64,000 nt of DNA from Aminobacterium mobile DSM 12262. Its GTDB lineage: Bacteria > Synergistota > Synergistia > Synergistales > Aminobacteriaceae. The stretch is taken from the NCBI RefSeq assembly GCF_000526395.1, contig NZ_JAFZ01000003.1, positions 62,001 through 126,000 on the forward strand, read 5' to 3'. Below are positions 42,396-50,665 of the stretch, one piece after another (position 1 is the first letter of the stretch; the number at the start of each line of letters is the position of its first letter). The position numbers were made by a program, and so were the translations under genes. The notes below the pieces were generated by a model. The model was not told the origin of the DNA, ran no database searches, and worked only from the letters and a program-made list of their open reading frames with translations.

Positions 42396-44057
42396 ATGAT
42401 GGTGAAGAGATTGAGACGATGGAAAGTTCCAATGGAATTTGGTCTAGTAATAGTAACGCTGCTGTTTTTTGCCAGTATAGCTTTTGCAGCAGAGGGGGAG
42501 GCCAAACCTGATTTCGGAATTCTTTCTCTTTTGCCACCATTCATTGCTATTAGTCTCTGTATTATTTCTAAAGAGGTAATCCCTTCTCTTTTTATTGGAG
42601 CTTGGTTTGCTGGTACTATGGTGGCAGGGTGGAACCCCATTGTAGGTTTTGGGAAAGCAGTAGAGCTCCTGTGGGATAATTTGGGAGATCCCTGGGGGGC
42701 TCGAATAGTTCTTACAAGCCTTACAATGGGTGGACTCGTGGGGATTATGCAAATTGGGGGAGGCATAGAGGCAATAGTTCGCTGGATTACGAAAAAGATT
42801 GAAACAGCGAGGGGAGCCATGTTCATTACTGAACTTTCAGGTTTCATCATTTTCTTCGAAGACTATGTGAATACCCTCGTTGTTGGGACGACAATGAGCC
42901 CCATTACAGATGAATATCGAGTTTCGAAAGAAAAACTTTCATATATAGTAGACTCTACTTCGGCACCTATTGCTTGTATTGCCGGCATATCCTCATGGGT
43001 GGCATATATGGTGGGGCAGATCGGGAATCAGTTCAACAACCTTGGAATTACGTATTCTCCTTACATTGCCTATCTTCGCTCCATTCCCTTTGTTTTTTAT
43101 AACATTATCGCTTTGATTCTTCTAACATATGTTATTTATTCCGAGCGAGATATGGGATCTATGCTTCAGGCAGAGCGTCGAGCCCGAACTACTGGACACG
43201 TGTTGCGAGAAGGTGCTAAGCCTCTTATTAACACGAAGCAGGCTGACTTGCAACCAGAAGAGGGCATCCCGAAGCGCATTATAAATTTTCTTATTCCTCT
43301 TGGTTTTATGGTGGGGCTTATCCTTTTAATGCTTCTTATAACTGGAGGATGGCCGGAAGTCTCTATCCCAGTTGCCATGGGAGAAGGGGACAGTTCGAAG
43401 GCTTTAGTATGGGGAGCTTCGGGGGCAGTTTTTCTCACTCTTATTTTCTTTAAAATACAGGGGCTCGCTACATGGGAACGGCTTTTCTATGGTTTTATGC
43501 AGGGCATGAGCTCTATCTTTTTCGGCACCCTTATCCTTATTTTTGCCTGGGCTATTAGTTCTGCCATTAAGGAAGTAGGGACAGCCCAGTACATTGTAAG
43601 AGTGGCTGGAAGTGCTCTATCTCCTGCATGGATTCCTCTCCTCACTTTTTTTGTGGGAGCGGTTATCTCTTATTGTACAGGTACTTCTTATGGCACAATG
43701 GGAGTGCTTATGCCTATAGTTGTTCCCCTTGTCTATTCTGTAGCCCAAAATCACGGAGCTGAGCTTGTAGATATACTGCTTCCTTCTATTGGCGCTGTTT
43801 TTGCAGGGGCGGTGTGGGGAGACCATTGCAGTCCTATTTCTGATACTACTATTATGAGTTCCATGTTTAGTGGAGCAGATCATATGGATCACGTAAATAC
43901 TCAAATGCCTTATGCTTTTGTAGCGGCTTTTGGGGCTGTTGTGGGATATGCTCTTCTGGCCCTGGGAATATCTGTTTACGTTGGTTTGGCGATAGGGACC
44001 CTTGCATCATGTGCCTTATTCTATTTTATTTCTAAACCTATAGAGCAAAAAGCCTGA
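42396..44057 (+). CDS. NhaC-family Na+/H+ antiporter or Na+-coupled amino acid carrier
   Basis: 553 residues with about 12-13 hydrophobic segments and a signal-like first helix ending SIAFAAEGEA. Several starts (42393 GTG, 42396 and 42399 ATG) lie together after AAAAGGGAG; 42396 is a guess. FFEDYVNTLVVGTTMSPITD and FAGAVWGDHCSPISDTTIMSS are diagnostic of the NhaC superfamily. Some NhaC-like proteins under lysine-responsive riboswitches have been proposed to be lysine transporters (LysW). Third in a lysine T-box operon, this one could import lysine with Na+; a plain Na+/H+ antiporter is the alternative. Confidence 0.85.
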   Translation: MMVKRLRRWKVPMEFGLVIVTLLFFASIAFAAEGEAKPDFGILSLLPPFIAISLCIISKEVIPSLFIGAWFAGTMVAGWNPIVGFGKAVELLWDNLGDPWGARIVLTSLTMGGLVGIMQIGGGIEAIVRWITKKIETARGAMFITELSGFIIFFEDYVNTLVVGTTMSPITDEYRVSKEKLSYIVDSTSAPIACIAGISSWVAYMVGQIGNQFNNLGITYSPYIAYLRSIPFVFYNIIALILLTYVIYSERDMGSMLQAERRARTTGHVLREGAKPLINTKQADLQPEEGIPKRIINFLIPLGFMVGLILLMLLITGGWPEVSIPVAMGEGDSSKALVWGASGAVFLTLIFFKIQGLATWERLFYGFMQGMSSIFFGTLILIFAWAISSAIKEVGTAQYIVRVAGSALSPAWIPLLTFFVGAVISYCTGTSYGTMGVLMPIVVPLVYSVAQNHGAELVDILLPSIGAVFAGAVWGDHCSPISDTTIMSSMFSGADHMDHVNTQMPYAFVAAFGAVVGYALLALGISVYVGLAIGTLASCALFYFISKPIEQKA

Positions 44058-44097
44058 GGAAAATACGGAAGCCTTCTTATAAAAGGTACGGTACAAT

Positions 44098-44123
44098 AAT
44101 GGCAGAGGAAAACCTCTGCCATT
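44098..44123 (+). terminator. Terminator ending the lysA-yfcC-nhaC operon
   Basis: AATGGCAGAGG (44098-44108), loop AAAA, CCTCTGCCATT (44113-44123), then TTTAATG. An 11-bp perfect stem that separates the T-box operon from dapF. Confidence 0.88.
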
Positions 44124-44150
44124 TTTAATGAATAATACGAGGTGTTTACT

Positions 44151-44981
44151 TTGTTGGAATTTGCTAAAATCCAAGGGAATGGCAATGATTTTGTGGTTAT
44201 AGATAATCGGGATAAGAAATTGTCTGAAAGAGAGCTATCTGATCTCGCTCAAAAGGTATGTGAGCGCCGTCAATCTTTAGGCGGTGACGGGCTTTTGGTC
44301 GTAGAGGTATCGAAGACGTATGATTTTAAAATGCGGCTTTTCAATAGCGATGGTTCAGAAGCGGAAATGTGTGGAAATGGAGCTCGATGTATTGCCAGGT
44401 ATGCGCAAAAAAAGATGCTGGCAGGGGAGCAAATGGTATTTGAGACATTAGCTGGTGCGATTCGTGCTACAGTTCAAGGAGCTTATGTAGAACTTGATAT
44501 GGGAGAGATACATCTTTCAGAAGGTTTTTGGGGGGAGAATCTTACAGTGGAAGGAATGACTTTCCCCTTCGTATACCTTGTAGTTGGAGTCCCTCATTGT
44601 GTGCTATTTGTGGAGGATCTCCATGGTTTTTCGAGAGATGAGCTGGTTTTTATAGGACGAACAATTCGGCATGATACGCAACGTTTTCCTAAGGGAACAA
44701 ACGTTAATTTTGTAGAGAAAACAGGCCAGTCTGCGTTACAGAGTATCACTTATGAAAGAGGAGTAGAAGATCTGACTCTTTCCTGCGGGACAGGTTCCGT
44801 AGCTTCAGCTATTGCCTCGGCTATAGTTTTCGATATGTCCTCACCAGTGGAGGTACATAATCCTGGAGGAATAAATTGGGTATCTCTGCAATTTAACGAG
44901 TCGAAGAGTCAATGCCATGCTTATTTGAAAGGGAAAACAGTAATAGTTGCGGAAGGACGGCTTTGTGAGGAACAACTATAG
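44151..44981 (+). CDS. dapF: Diaminopimelate epimerase
   Basis: 276 residues from TTG 44151, chosen because GAGG lies 8-9 nt upstream and MLEFAKIQGNGNDFVV is the standard N-terminus; a GTG at 44142 adds three residues but overlaps the ribosome site. Two catalytic cysteines are visible in EMCGNGARCIARYA (about residue 73) and LSCGTGSVASA (about 214-224). It converts LL- to meso-diaminopimelate for lysine and peptidoglycan. Placing it beyond the terminator fits its need for cell wall even when lysine is plentiful. Confidence 0.96.
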   Translation: MLEFAKIQGNGNDFVVIDNRDKKLSERELSDLAQKVCERRQSLGGDGLLVVEVSKTYDFKMRLFNSDGSEAEMCGNGARCIARYAQKKMLAGEQMVFETLAGAIRATVQGAYVELDMGEIHLSEGFWGENLTVEGMTFPFVYLVVGVPHCVLFVEDLHGFSRDELVFIGRTIRHDTQRFPKGTNVNFVEKTGQSALQSITYERGVEDLTLSCGTGSVASAIASAIVFDMSSPVEVHNPGGINWVSLQFNESKSQCHAYLKGKTVIVAEGRLCEEQL

Positions 44982-45022
44982 GTAAAAGGAGAAGACGGGA
45001 AGACGCCGAGGAGGTGCAATGG

Positions 45023-48000
45023 ATGAAACGAAGTAGAAAAATGACCCTCGCTCTTTTTGTAGCTGTAGGGATAGTAGGCTTACTTCTCATTGTGGGAAGT
45101 TTGAATATTGGCGGAGACTTGGTAAAACGAGAGGCTAGTCAGGCCGCAGCTACCATCATGGGGGCAGATCTTGCTATCGATAGTGTCATGGGCAATCCTT
45201 TGCGGGGATATAAGCTCTATGGTCTTCACTTAAGAAAGGGAGAGAACGTTCTCTTATCGGCGGAGTCGATTGGGGTAAAAATAAACCTTATGTCAGTTCT
45301 GTCGAAAAATCCTCGTCTCTCTCAGGTGACAATCGAAGGTATTATGGCAGATGCGGATTTATTAGCTAAAGAGATTGCTTCTATGAAAGTGGAAGCTGGT
45401 GGTGGAGAAACTCCAGTAGAAGAGGTAGCTCTAAAGGGAGGAGTCGTTCGCTCTCCGTGGGGGGAGACTTCTATCACAAAAGCTTCAATTTCTCTTGGTC
45501 GGGAAAGTATAAAAACATTTCTAGATATAGCCATGAATAGTGTCCCGGTTAAAGGGGATATTGCTTTGAAGCGGACTGAAAAGGGACTGGACCTGAAAGA
45601 TCTCGATCTACGTGTGGGCGATGGGGAAGTAAAGGTCAATGGAAGTGTCATGCCCGCCCTTTCGTTGAAAGGGGATCTCAATAAATTGAATGTATCTCAA
45701 ATTGTACACCTTTGGCCAGTTCTTCCTATGGATAGTTACGATGGAACTCTTTCTGTTCGTTTCTTTGCTAATGGAACGTGGGATAATCCCCAACTTCAAG
45801 GTCATCTTTCTTTTGCGGGTGCGTCTCTAGCAGGGTATCCAGTACAGGAGGTCGAGAGCGACCTGAAATATGAGAATTTCCGCTTAGATCTCGATAACCT
45901 GCAGGGCGTAGTGTTTGCATTGCCTCTTCAAGGACGAGCGACAGCGGCATTTGCTCCTGGAAAAGTGCCATCCCTGGATCTTGCCCTTAGAGGCGAGAAG
46001 GCGTCTCTTGCCAATCTTCGAGATAAATTTCCTGCCCTGAATTCTGTTAAGGGAACAGTGGATTCTTTTTCAGTTTCCCTAAAGGGTTCTGTAACGGCAC
46101 TTTCAGGGAACATAGATTTAAAAGCTTCACAAATCGAAGCCTATGGGCAGGATCTTCGAAATAATATGTTGACCGTTGTTTTTAAGGATTCTACTGCCAC
46201 TGTAAATGGAACGTCTATGCTAGACAAAGGGGCTCTCTCATTGAAAGGCACGGTAGCTCAAATTCAAAAGGATCCCCTTCTTAATATCAATGTTGCGGCA
46301 CGAAGTCTCGATATTGGTAAAATCGCAGTTTCCTTTCCTAAACCTCCCAAGGTGAAACCTATAGGAGATGTAAGTGGTGATGTAACTGTGAAAGGACGTA
46401 TGGCTCAGCCTCGATTAGAAGGATCGGTATGGTCTAATCATATAGCTGTAGGGGAAGAAGCTATGGATGATCTAGCTTTAGCTTTTATTTTTCAAAATGA
46501 CACGCTATCAGTTTCTACGGCGAAAGGTCGATGGCGTGGAATTCCTCTTGTGGGGAGGGGAGCCGTAGCTCATATTTCCCAGCCGTCTCCTTATCTGGAT
46601 CTTGTTTTTGAAGTTCCCAATGTAGAGCCTCAAGTTCTGGAATCTTTTGTCCCTGCTTTAAAGGAGTATGAACTTCGTGGTTCAGTAACAGGAACGGCAC
46701 ATGTATCTGGCACTCTTTCTACTCCTGGTGTGCAGATGTCTCTTCGTTCAACACGTCTTGGATTTATGGGGCAGGGATATGTTGCGAATATGGACATGGG
46801 AACGGCATTTACTTTCAAAGATGGGGTTCCTAAAGAGGTGGGACTTAACCTTTCTGCTGGTGCTATGGGCTTTGCGGGTATAGGTGCGGAGAAAATATCA
46901 GCTCGTATTGATGTTTCTCAGGAACGGATATCTCTAACCCAGGCTCGTGCCACTCTTGGGGCGGGTGAAGTTTCCGGGGCGGGAACGGTTAAAATAAAGC
47001 CTAAAGAGCCAGCTGATGTAGATCTTTCTTTCGCAGTAAAAAATGGGGATCTCGGTGTTTTAGCTCGTGCAGGAAAATTATCCTATCCCATGTCGGGGAC
47101 CCTCGATGGCTCCATTACGTTGAAAGGTCGATCTGATAATCCTTCTATTTCGGTGGATATGAACTCTCCGCGAATTGCCTTCTCCGGATTGTCTTTCACA
47201 AATATGACGGGGAGTCTTGTAGGCAATGTTGAAAAACTGACTTTAAAGAATTTTAACGCAGCTGTTGGCGGTGGTTCGCTTACTGCTTCCGGTGCTTTCT
47301 ACCTTAAAAAAGAAACTCCTGCTGCTGAGATTGTCCTCGATGGCAAAGGACTCGACATAGCTTCTCTTTCATCGGGATTCCCAGAGGCTGTTGCATATAA
47401 ACCGACAGGATCTTTTAGTGTAAAATTTGATGGAACTATTTCAGGGAGTACCAGTAGCGGGAAGGGGACCCTTTCTTCCCCGGCATGTTCCATAGCTGGA
47501 ATAAAATTCGATGATATCTCATACCCCTTTATCCTCAAGGGGATGACTCTCTTTTTCCCAGAAGGTCGGGCTCGCCTTTATGGTGGTGCAGCCACTGGGA
47601 AAGGAGAGGTAGATTTTAGCAAGGGATTTTTCAGCAAAACGGTAAGCATGGAAAACGTAGACGTGGATCCTCTTTTACAAGACGCTACAGGAGGGCTGAA
47701 AGGTCATATTCAAGGAAAAGCGAAAGGGTCAGCTACTATTTCTGGAACCTTCGGCAAAAAGTTTTCGTTGAATGGGAAAGGCGAAATGCGTATGGGAGAA
47801 GGGGCTATTACAGATTTCAAAGCGGTAAAGGTAGGAGCGGCTCTTTATGGCCTTTCGTCTATACGATTTGTTTCAGTAGTAGCTCCATTTAAGTTGGAAA
47901 CGCATCGCATTCTTCTCGATAATGCCAAGGCGACGGCTGTGGAGGGAGATCCGATCTATCGCTTCATTAAGGCCTCCGGTCCAATTGGATTTGATACCTC

Positions 48001-48412
48001 CTTAGGGCTTCAGTGTAGTGGAAACGCAAATATACAGGTATTAAATGCTCTTTTTGGAGGAGTAGCGGGTGTTCTTGGCGCGGGTTCAGGAAAATCTTTG
48101 GAAGATGTGGTGAGAGGGGCCCTATCGGGGGCTAAAACAGGATTGGAAAAGCCTGATTTCAGAGATGTATCTTTTTATGTAGGAGGGACTATTGCTGATC
48201 CCAGCTTTTCCAGTGTTAAAATAGCTCCTGCCCCTCAGGGAGCGCAGCAGCAGGTTCCTCAAAAAGCACCTGTAGAGCAGACAGCTCCAACTCCATCTCC
48301 ATCTCAGGAAGTGCCTACTGAACAGCAGCCTGCCGAAAAAGAGCAGAAACCAGAGAAACTTCTGGAAGAGGCTATTCAGGAAGGGCTCAAAAACATTTTA
48401 AAATTGAACTGA
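45023..48412 (+). CDS. AsmA/TamB-like envelope protein
   Basis: 1129 residues from ATG 45023 (GAGGAGG, 8 nt upstream). One N-terminal membrane anchor (MTLALFVAVGIVGLLLIVGS) then a very long stretch of alternating beta segments with repeated motifs of the form LxGxxxxxG and 'VDLSFAVKNGDL', 'SISVDMNSPRI', ending in an AsmA-2/DUF748-like C-terminal part and a Pro/Gln/Glu-rich tail (about 1070-1115). AsmA-like proteins form beta-groove bridges that move phospholipids between membranes. It supports a two-membrane cell. No other envelope gene lies beside it. It shares dapF's strand with a 41-bp gap. Confidence 0.8.
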   Translation: MKRSRKMTLALFVAVGIVGLLLIVGSLNIGGDLVKREASQAAATIMGADLAIDSVMGNPLRGYKLYGLHLRKGENVLLSAESIGVKINLMSVLSKNPRLSQVTIEGIMADADLLAKEIASMKVEAGGGETPVEEVALKGGVVRSPWGETSITKASISLGRESIKTFLDIAMNSVPVKGDIALKRTEKGLDLKDLDLRVGDGEVKVNGSVMPALSLKGDLNKLNVSQIVHLWPVLPMDSYDGTLSVRFFANGTWDNPQLQGHLSFAGASLAGYPVQEVESDLKYENFRLDLDNLQGVVFALPLQGRATAAFAPGKVPSLDLALRGEKASLANLRDKFPALNSVKGTVDSFSVSLKGSVTALSGNIDLKASQIEAYGQDLRNNMLTVVFKDSTATVNGTSMLDKGALSLKGTVAQIQKDPLLNINVAARSLDIGKIAVSFPKPPKVKPIGDVSGDVTVKGRMAQPRLEGSVWSNHIAVGEEAMDDLALAFIFQNDTLSVSTAKGRWRGIPLVGRGAVAHISQPSPYLDLVFEVPNVEPQVLESFVPALKEYELRGSVTGTAHVSGTLSTPGVQMSLRSTRLGFMGQGYVANMDMGTAFTFKDGVPKEVGLNLSAGAMGFAGIGAEKISARIDVSQERISLTQARATLGAGEVSGAGTVKIKPKEPADVDLSFAVKNGDLGVLARAGKLSYPMSGTLDGSITLKGRSDNPSISVDMNSPRIAFSGLSFTNMTGSLVGNVEKLTLKNFNAAVGGGSLTASGAFYLKKETPAAEIVLDGKGLDIASLSSGFPEAVAYKPTGSFSVKFDGTISGSTSSGKGTLSSPACSIAGIKFDDISYPFILKGMTLFFPEGRARLYGGAATGKGEVDFSKGFFSKTVSMENVDVDPLLQDATGGLKGHIQGKAKGSATISGTFGKKFSLNGKGEMRMGEGAITDFKAVKVGAALYGLSSIRFVSVVAPFKLETHRILLDNAKATAVEGDPIYRFIKASGPIGFDTSLGLQCSGNANIQVLNALFGGVAGVLGAGSGKSLEDVVRGALSGAKTGLEKPDFRDVSFYVGGTIADPSFSSVKIAPAPQGAQQQVPQKAPVEQTAPTPSPSQEVPTEQQPAEKEQKPEKLLEEAIQEGLKNILKLN

Positions 48413-48439
48413 TTTTTCATTTCGAAGCAGGTGAGATTG

Positions 48440-49180
48440 GTGAGGCTATGGGCTTTTAACGGGAGCCCCCGCGGTTCGCGAGGGGCAACGGCTATGATGA
48501 TAAACACGTTTTTAAAAGGGGCAAGGAGAGGAGGCGCAGAAACCCACGCAATTTCTCTCAGTGAGAAGGTTATCCATCCGTGTCTTGGTTCTTTATATTG
48601 TTGGACGAAAACTCCTGGTCGGTGCCTTCTTCAAGACGATATGCGTCTGCTGCTGAAATGTTTTGTAGAGGCTGATGTGGTGATACTTGCGACCCCGCTC
48701 CATTTTTTAGGGGTTACTGCTATTATGAAGGCCTTTATTGACAGGCTTCTCCCATGTTTTCGTCCAGAGACATCCCCTGACAATCCTCGAGTGAAGCTTT
48801 GTTTTCGAGATAGAAAGGAGCCGCTTCCCATTGTTGTGATGGGAAGTGGCAGTTTTTCTGAAGAAAAGTCTTTCCATTCTTTGAGCAGCTATATGCATGT
48901 TTTAGCGGAAAACATAGAAGGAGGACATGTAGCTCTGGAAATATATCGATCACAGTCCGATTTCCTTCATCAAAGGAGCGTAGAGGCAGCGGACAGTGTT
49001 AATAGATATCTCGATGCTCTTGAAGAGGCTGGAAATAGCTTTGTCCTTTCAGGTAAAATAGAAACTGATCTCAAGGAAAGACTCTCTATGCCATTAGCAG
49101 ATGGGCAAACGTATTCCAGTTATTTTTATGATTATTGGACATCTATTTTTCAAACGAATGGAGTTAACGGAGGACGGTAG
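48440..49180 (+). CDS. NADPH-dependent FMN reductase family flavoprotein
   Basis: 246 residues from GTG 48440 (AGGTGAG upstream; an in-frame GTG at 48431 overlaps it). The opening RLWAFNGSPRGSRGATA is the flavodoxin-like phosphate loop, LKCFVEADVVILATPLHFLGVTAIMKAFIDRLL is the next conserved block (about residues 72-106), and SLYCWTKTPGRCLLQDDM contains Cys residues typical of iron-sulfur flavoproteins, though the Cys spacing differs from the classic Isf cluster. It likely reduces quinones, metals or other acceptors with NAD(P)H. A terminator overlaps its end. Confidence 0.85.
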   Translation: MRLWAFNGSPRGSRGATAMMINTFLKGARRGGAETHAISLSEKVIHPCLGSLYCWTKTPGRCLLQDDMRLLLKCFVEADVVILATPLHFLGVTAIMKAFIDRLLPCFRPETSPDNPRVKLCFRDRKEPLPIVVMGSGSFSEEKSFHSLSSYMHVLAENIEGGHVALEIYRSQSDFLHQRSVEAADSVNRYLDALEEAGNSFVLSGKIETDLKERLSMPLADGQTYSSYFYDYWTSIFQTNGVNGGR

Positions 49181-49195
49181 AATCTTTACCGTCCT
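49171..49195. terminator. Terminator between the FMN reductase gene and glgA
   Basis: AGGACGGTA (49171-49179) and TACCGTCCT (49187-49195), 9 bp, 7-nt loop, followed on the plus strand by TTCTTTTTATT. The stem overlaps the ends of both convergent genes. Confidence 0.8.
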
Positions 49196-50643
49196 TTCTT
49201 TTTATTCATGAGAGCGCTTTCGTAAATTTTTTTGTAGTGGAGTGATGATGCATTCCATGAAAAATCCTGTCCCATGCCACGCTTTACTATCTCTTCCCAA
49301 CGTTTTCTGTCACGAAAGGCATTAAATGCTCTTTGAGCTGTTTCAAAAAGAGAGGAGGCGGTGTAGGTTTCAAAGGTAAATCCATATCCTTCCTTGTCAT
49401 GATCGGCATCTTTTATAGTGTCTGCCAACCCGCCTATTTCTCTTACTATGGGGACAGTTCCATAGCGTAAGGCTATCAGTTGAGCTAAGCCGCAAGGTTC
49501 GTAGAGAGAAGGCATGAGAAGCATATCAGAACCAGCATAGGCAGTATGAGAAAACTCTTCATGAAACCCATTGAAAAAAACAACGTGGTCTGGATAATCT
49601 TTTGCTGTTTTGTGGAGATGCATTTCAAAATCAGGATTACCGGAACCGATAAAAATACACCGAAACCCTAGTTTCAATAATTCTGGGAGAGCTGGAAGTA
49701 AAATGTCATATCCTTTTTGTAGTGTAATTCGGCTTATAGATAGAAGCAATGGACTGTGTTCCTCTCTCCATCCAATCTGGTTAAGCAAGGCACTACGGCA
49801 CTCTTTCTTCCCTTCTAAATTTTCAGACGAGTATAAAGACGGGATAATGTGGTCGCAAGTAGGAGACCACTGCTCGTCTATGCCGTTAAGTACGCCATGG
49901 AGCTTAAAGTGATTTTCGCGCAACACTCCGTCTAATCCATACCCCATGGCTCGTGTCTGTATCTCTTCTGCATATCGAGGGCTTACTGTTGTTACGAGAT
50001 CTGAGGTTATAATAGCTCCTTTTAACAGATTAACGTGACCAAAATATTCTAGCCCGTAAATAGTAAAAGCTTCATCCCCAATTCCCCACTCGTCTAGAAC
50101 ATGAAACGGCAATATTCCTTGATGCGCTACATTATGGATAGTGAAGAGTGTAGCTGGTTGAAGTGTTTTGTTACGATAATATTTATGCCACGAGAGCGCT
50201 ATGGGTACTAAGGCTGAAGGCCAATCATGACAATGGATAATATCTGGAATCCAACGGGTCCGTTTTTCTAGCTCAAGGGCGGCAAAAGAAAGAAAGGCGA
50301 AGGGAAGCACGCTATCTGACGTCATTTCGTGGGGATATATGGGAATTCCTTCAAATAAATTAGGATTCTCAAGGATAAAAACAGGAACCCCATCAATTAC
50401 CGCTTTCCATATTTTCCCGCTATAGACCTGCCATTTAAGGGCAGCGTGAAGTTGCGCAGGCAAACGAGTCAGCTTCTCTCCTTTCTTATTGGCTCTTTCA
50501 AGAACTCCAGGCCAGGCGGGAGTGATAACACGTACGTCTATATTCAGTTTTTTCAGGGCTTTGGGAAGCGAGCCTACCACATCTCCCAATCCTCCTGCTT
50601 TCGAAAGAGGGGCCATTTCAGTAGCGACATGAAGAACTTTCAA
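49186..50643 (-). CDS. glgA: Glycogen synthase, ADP-glucose dependent
   Basis: 485 residues. KAGGLGDVVGSLPKAL (residues 16-31) is the ADP-glucose-binding K-x-G-G-L motif of GT5 synthases; GLDGVLREN and GIDEQWSP follow, and LLMPSLYEPCGLAQLIALRYGT with VREIGGLADTI forms the C-terminal donor site. It extends alpha-1,4-glucan in the cytoplasm. No glgC is in this window, so ADP-glucose must be supplied from elsewhere. Last of glgP-glgA-type order malQ-glgP-glgA on the minus strand, with 22 bp to glgP. Confidence 0.96.
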   Translation of the reverse strand: MKVLHVATEMAPLSKAGGLGDVVGSLPKALKKLNIDVRVITPAWPGVLERANKKGEKLTRLPAQLHAALKWQVYSGKIWKAVIDGVPVFILENPNLFEGIPIYPHEMTSDSVLPFAFLSFAALELEKRTRWIPDIIHCHDWPSALVPIALSWHKYYRNKTLQPATLFTIHNVAHQGILPFHVLDEWGIGDEAFTIYGLEYFGHVNLLKGAIITSDLVTTVSPRYAEEIQTRAMGYGLDGVLRENHFKLHGVLNGIDEQWSPTCDHIIPSLYSSENLEGKKECRSALLNQIGWREEHSPLLLSISRITLQKGYDILLPALPELLKLGFRCIFIGSGNPDFEMHLHKTAKDYPDHVVFFNGFHEEFSHTAYAGSDMLLMPSLYEPCGLAQLIALRYGTVPIVREIGGLADTIKDADHDKEGYGFTFETYTASSLFETAQRAFNAFRDRKRWEEIVKRGMGQDFSWNASSLHYKKIYESALMNKKKGR

Positions 50644-50665
50644 CGTACGTCACCTTCCTCTCTCA

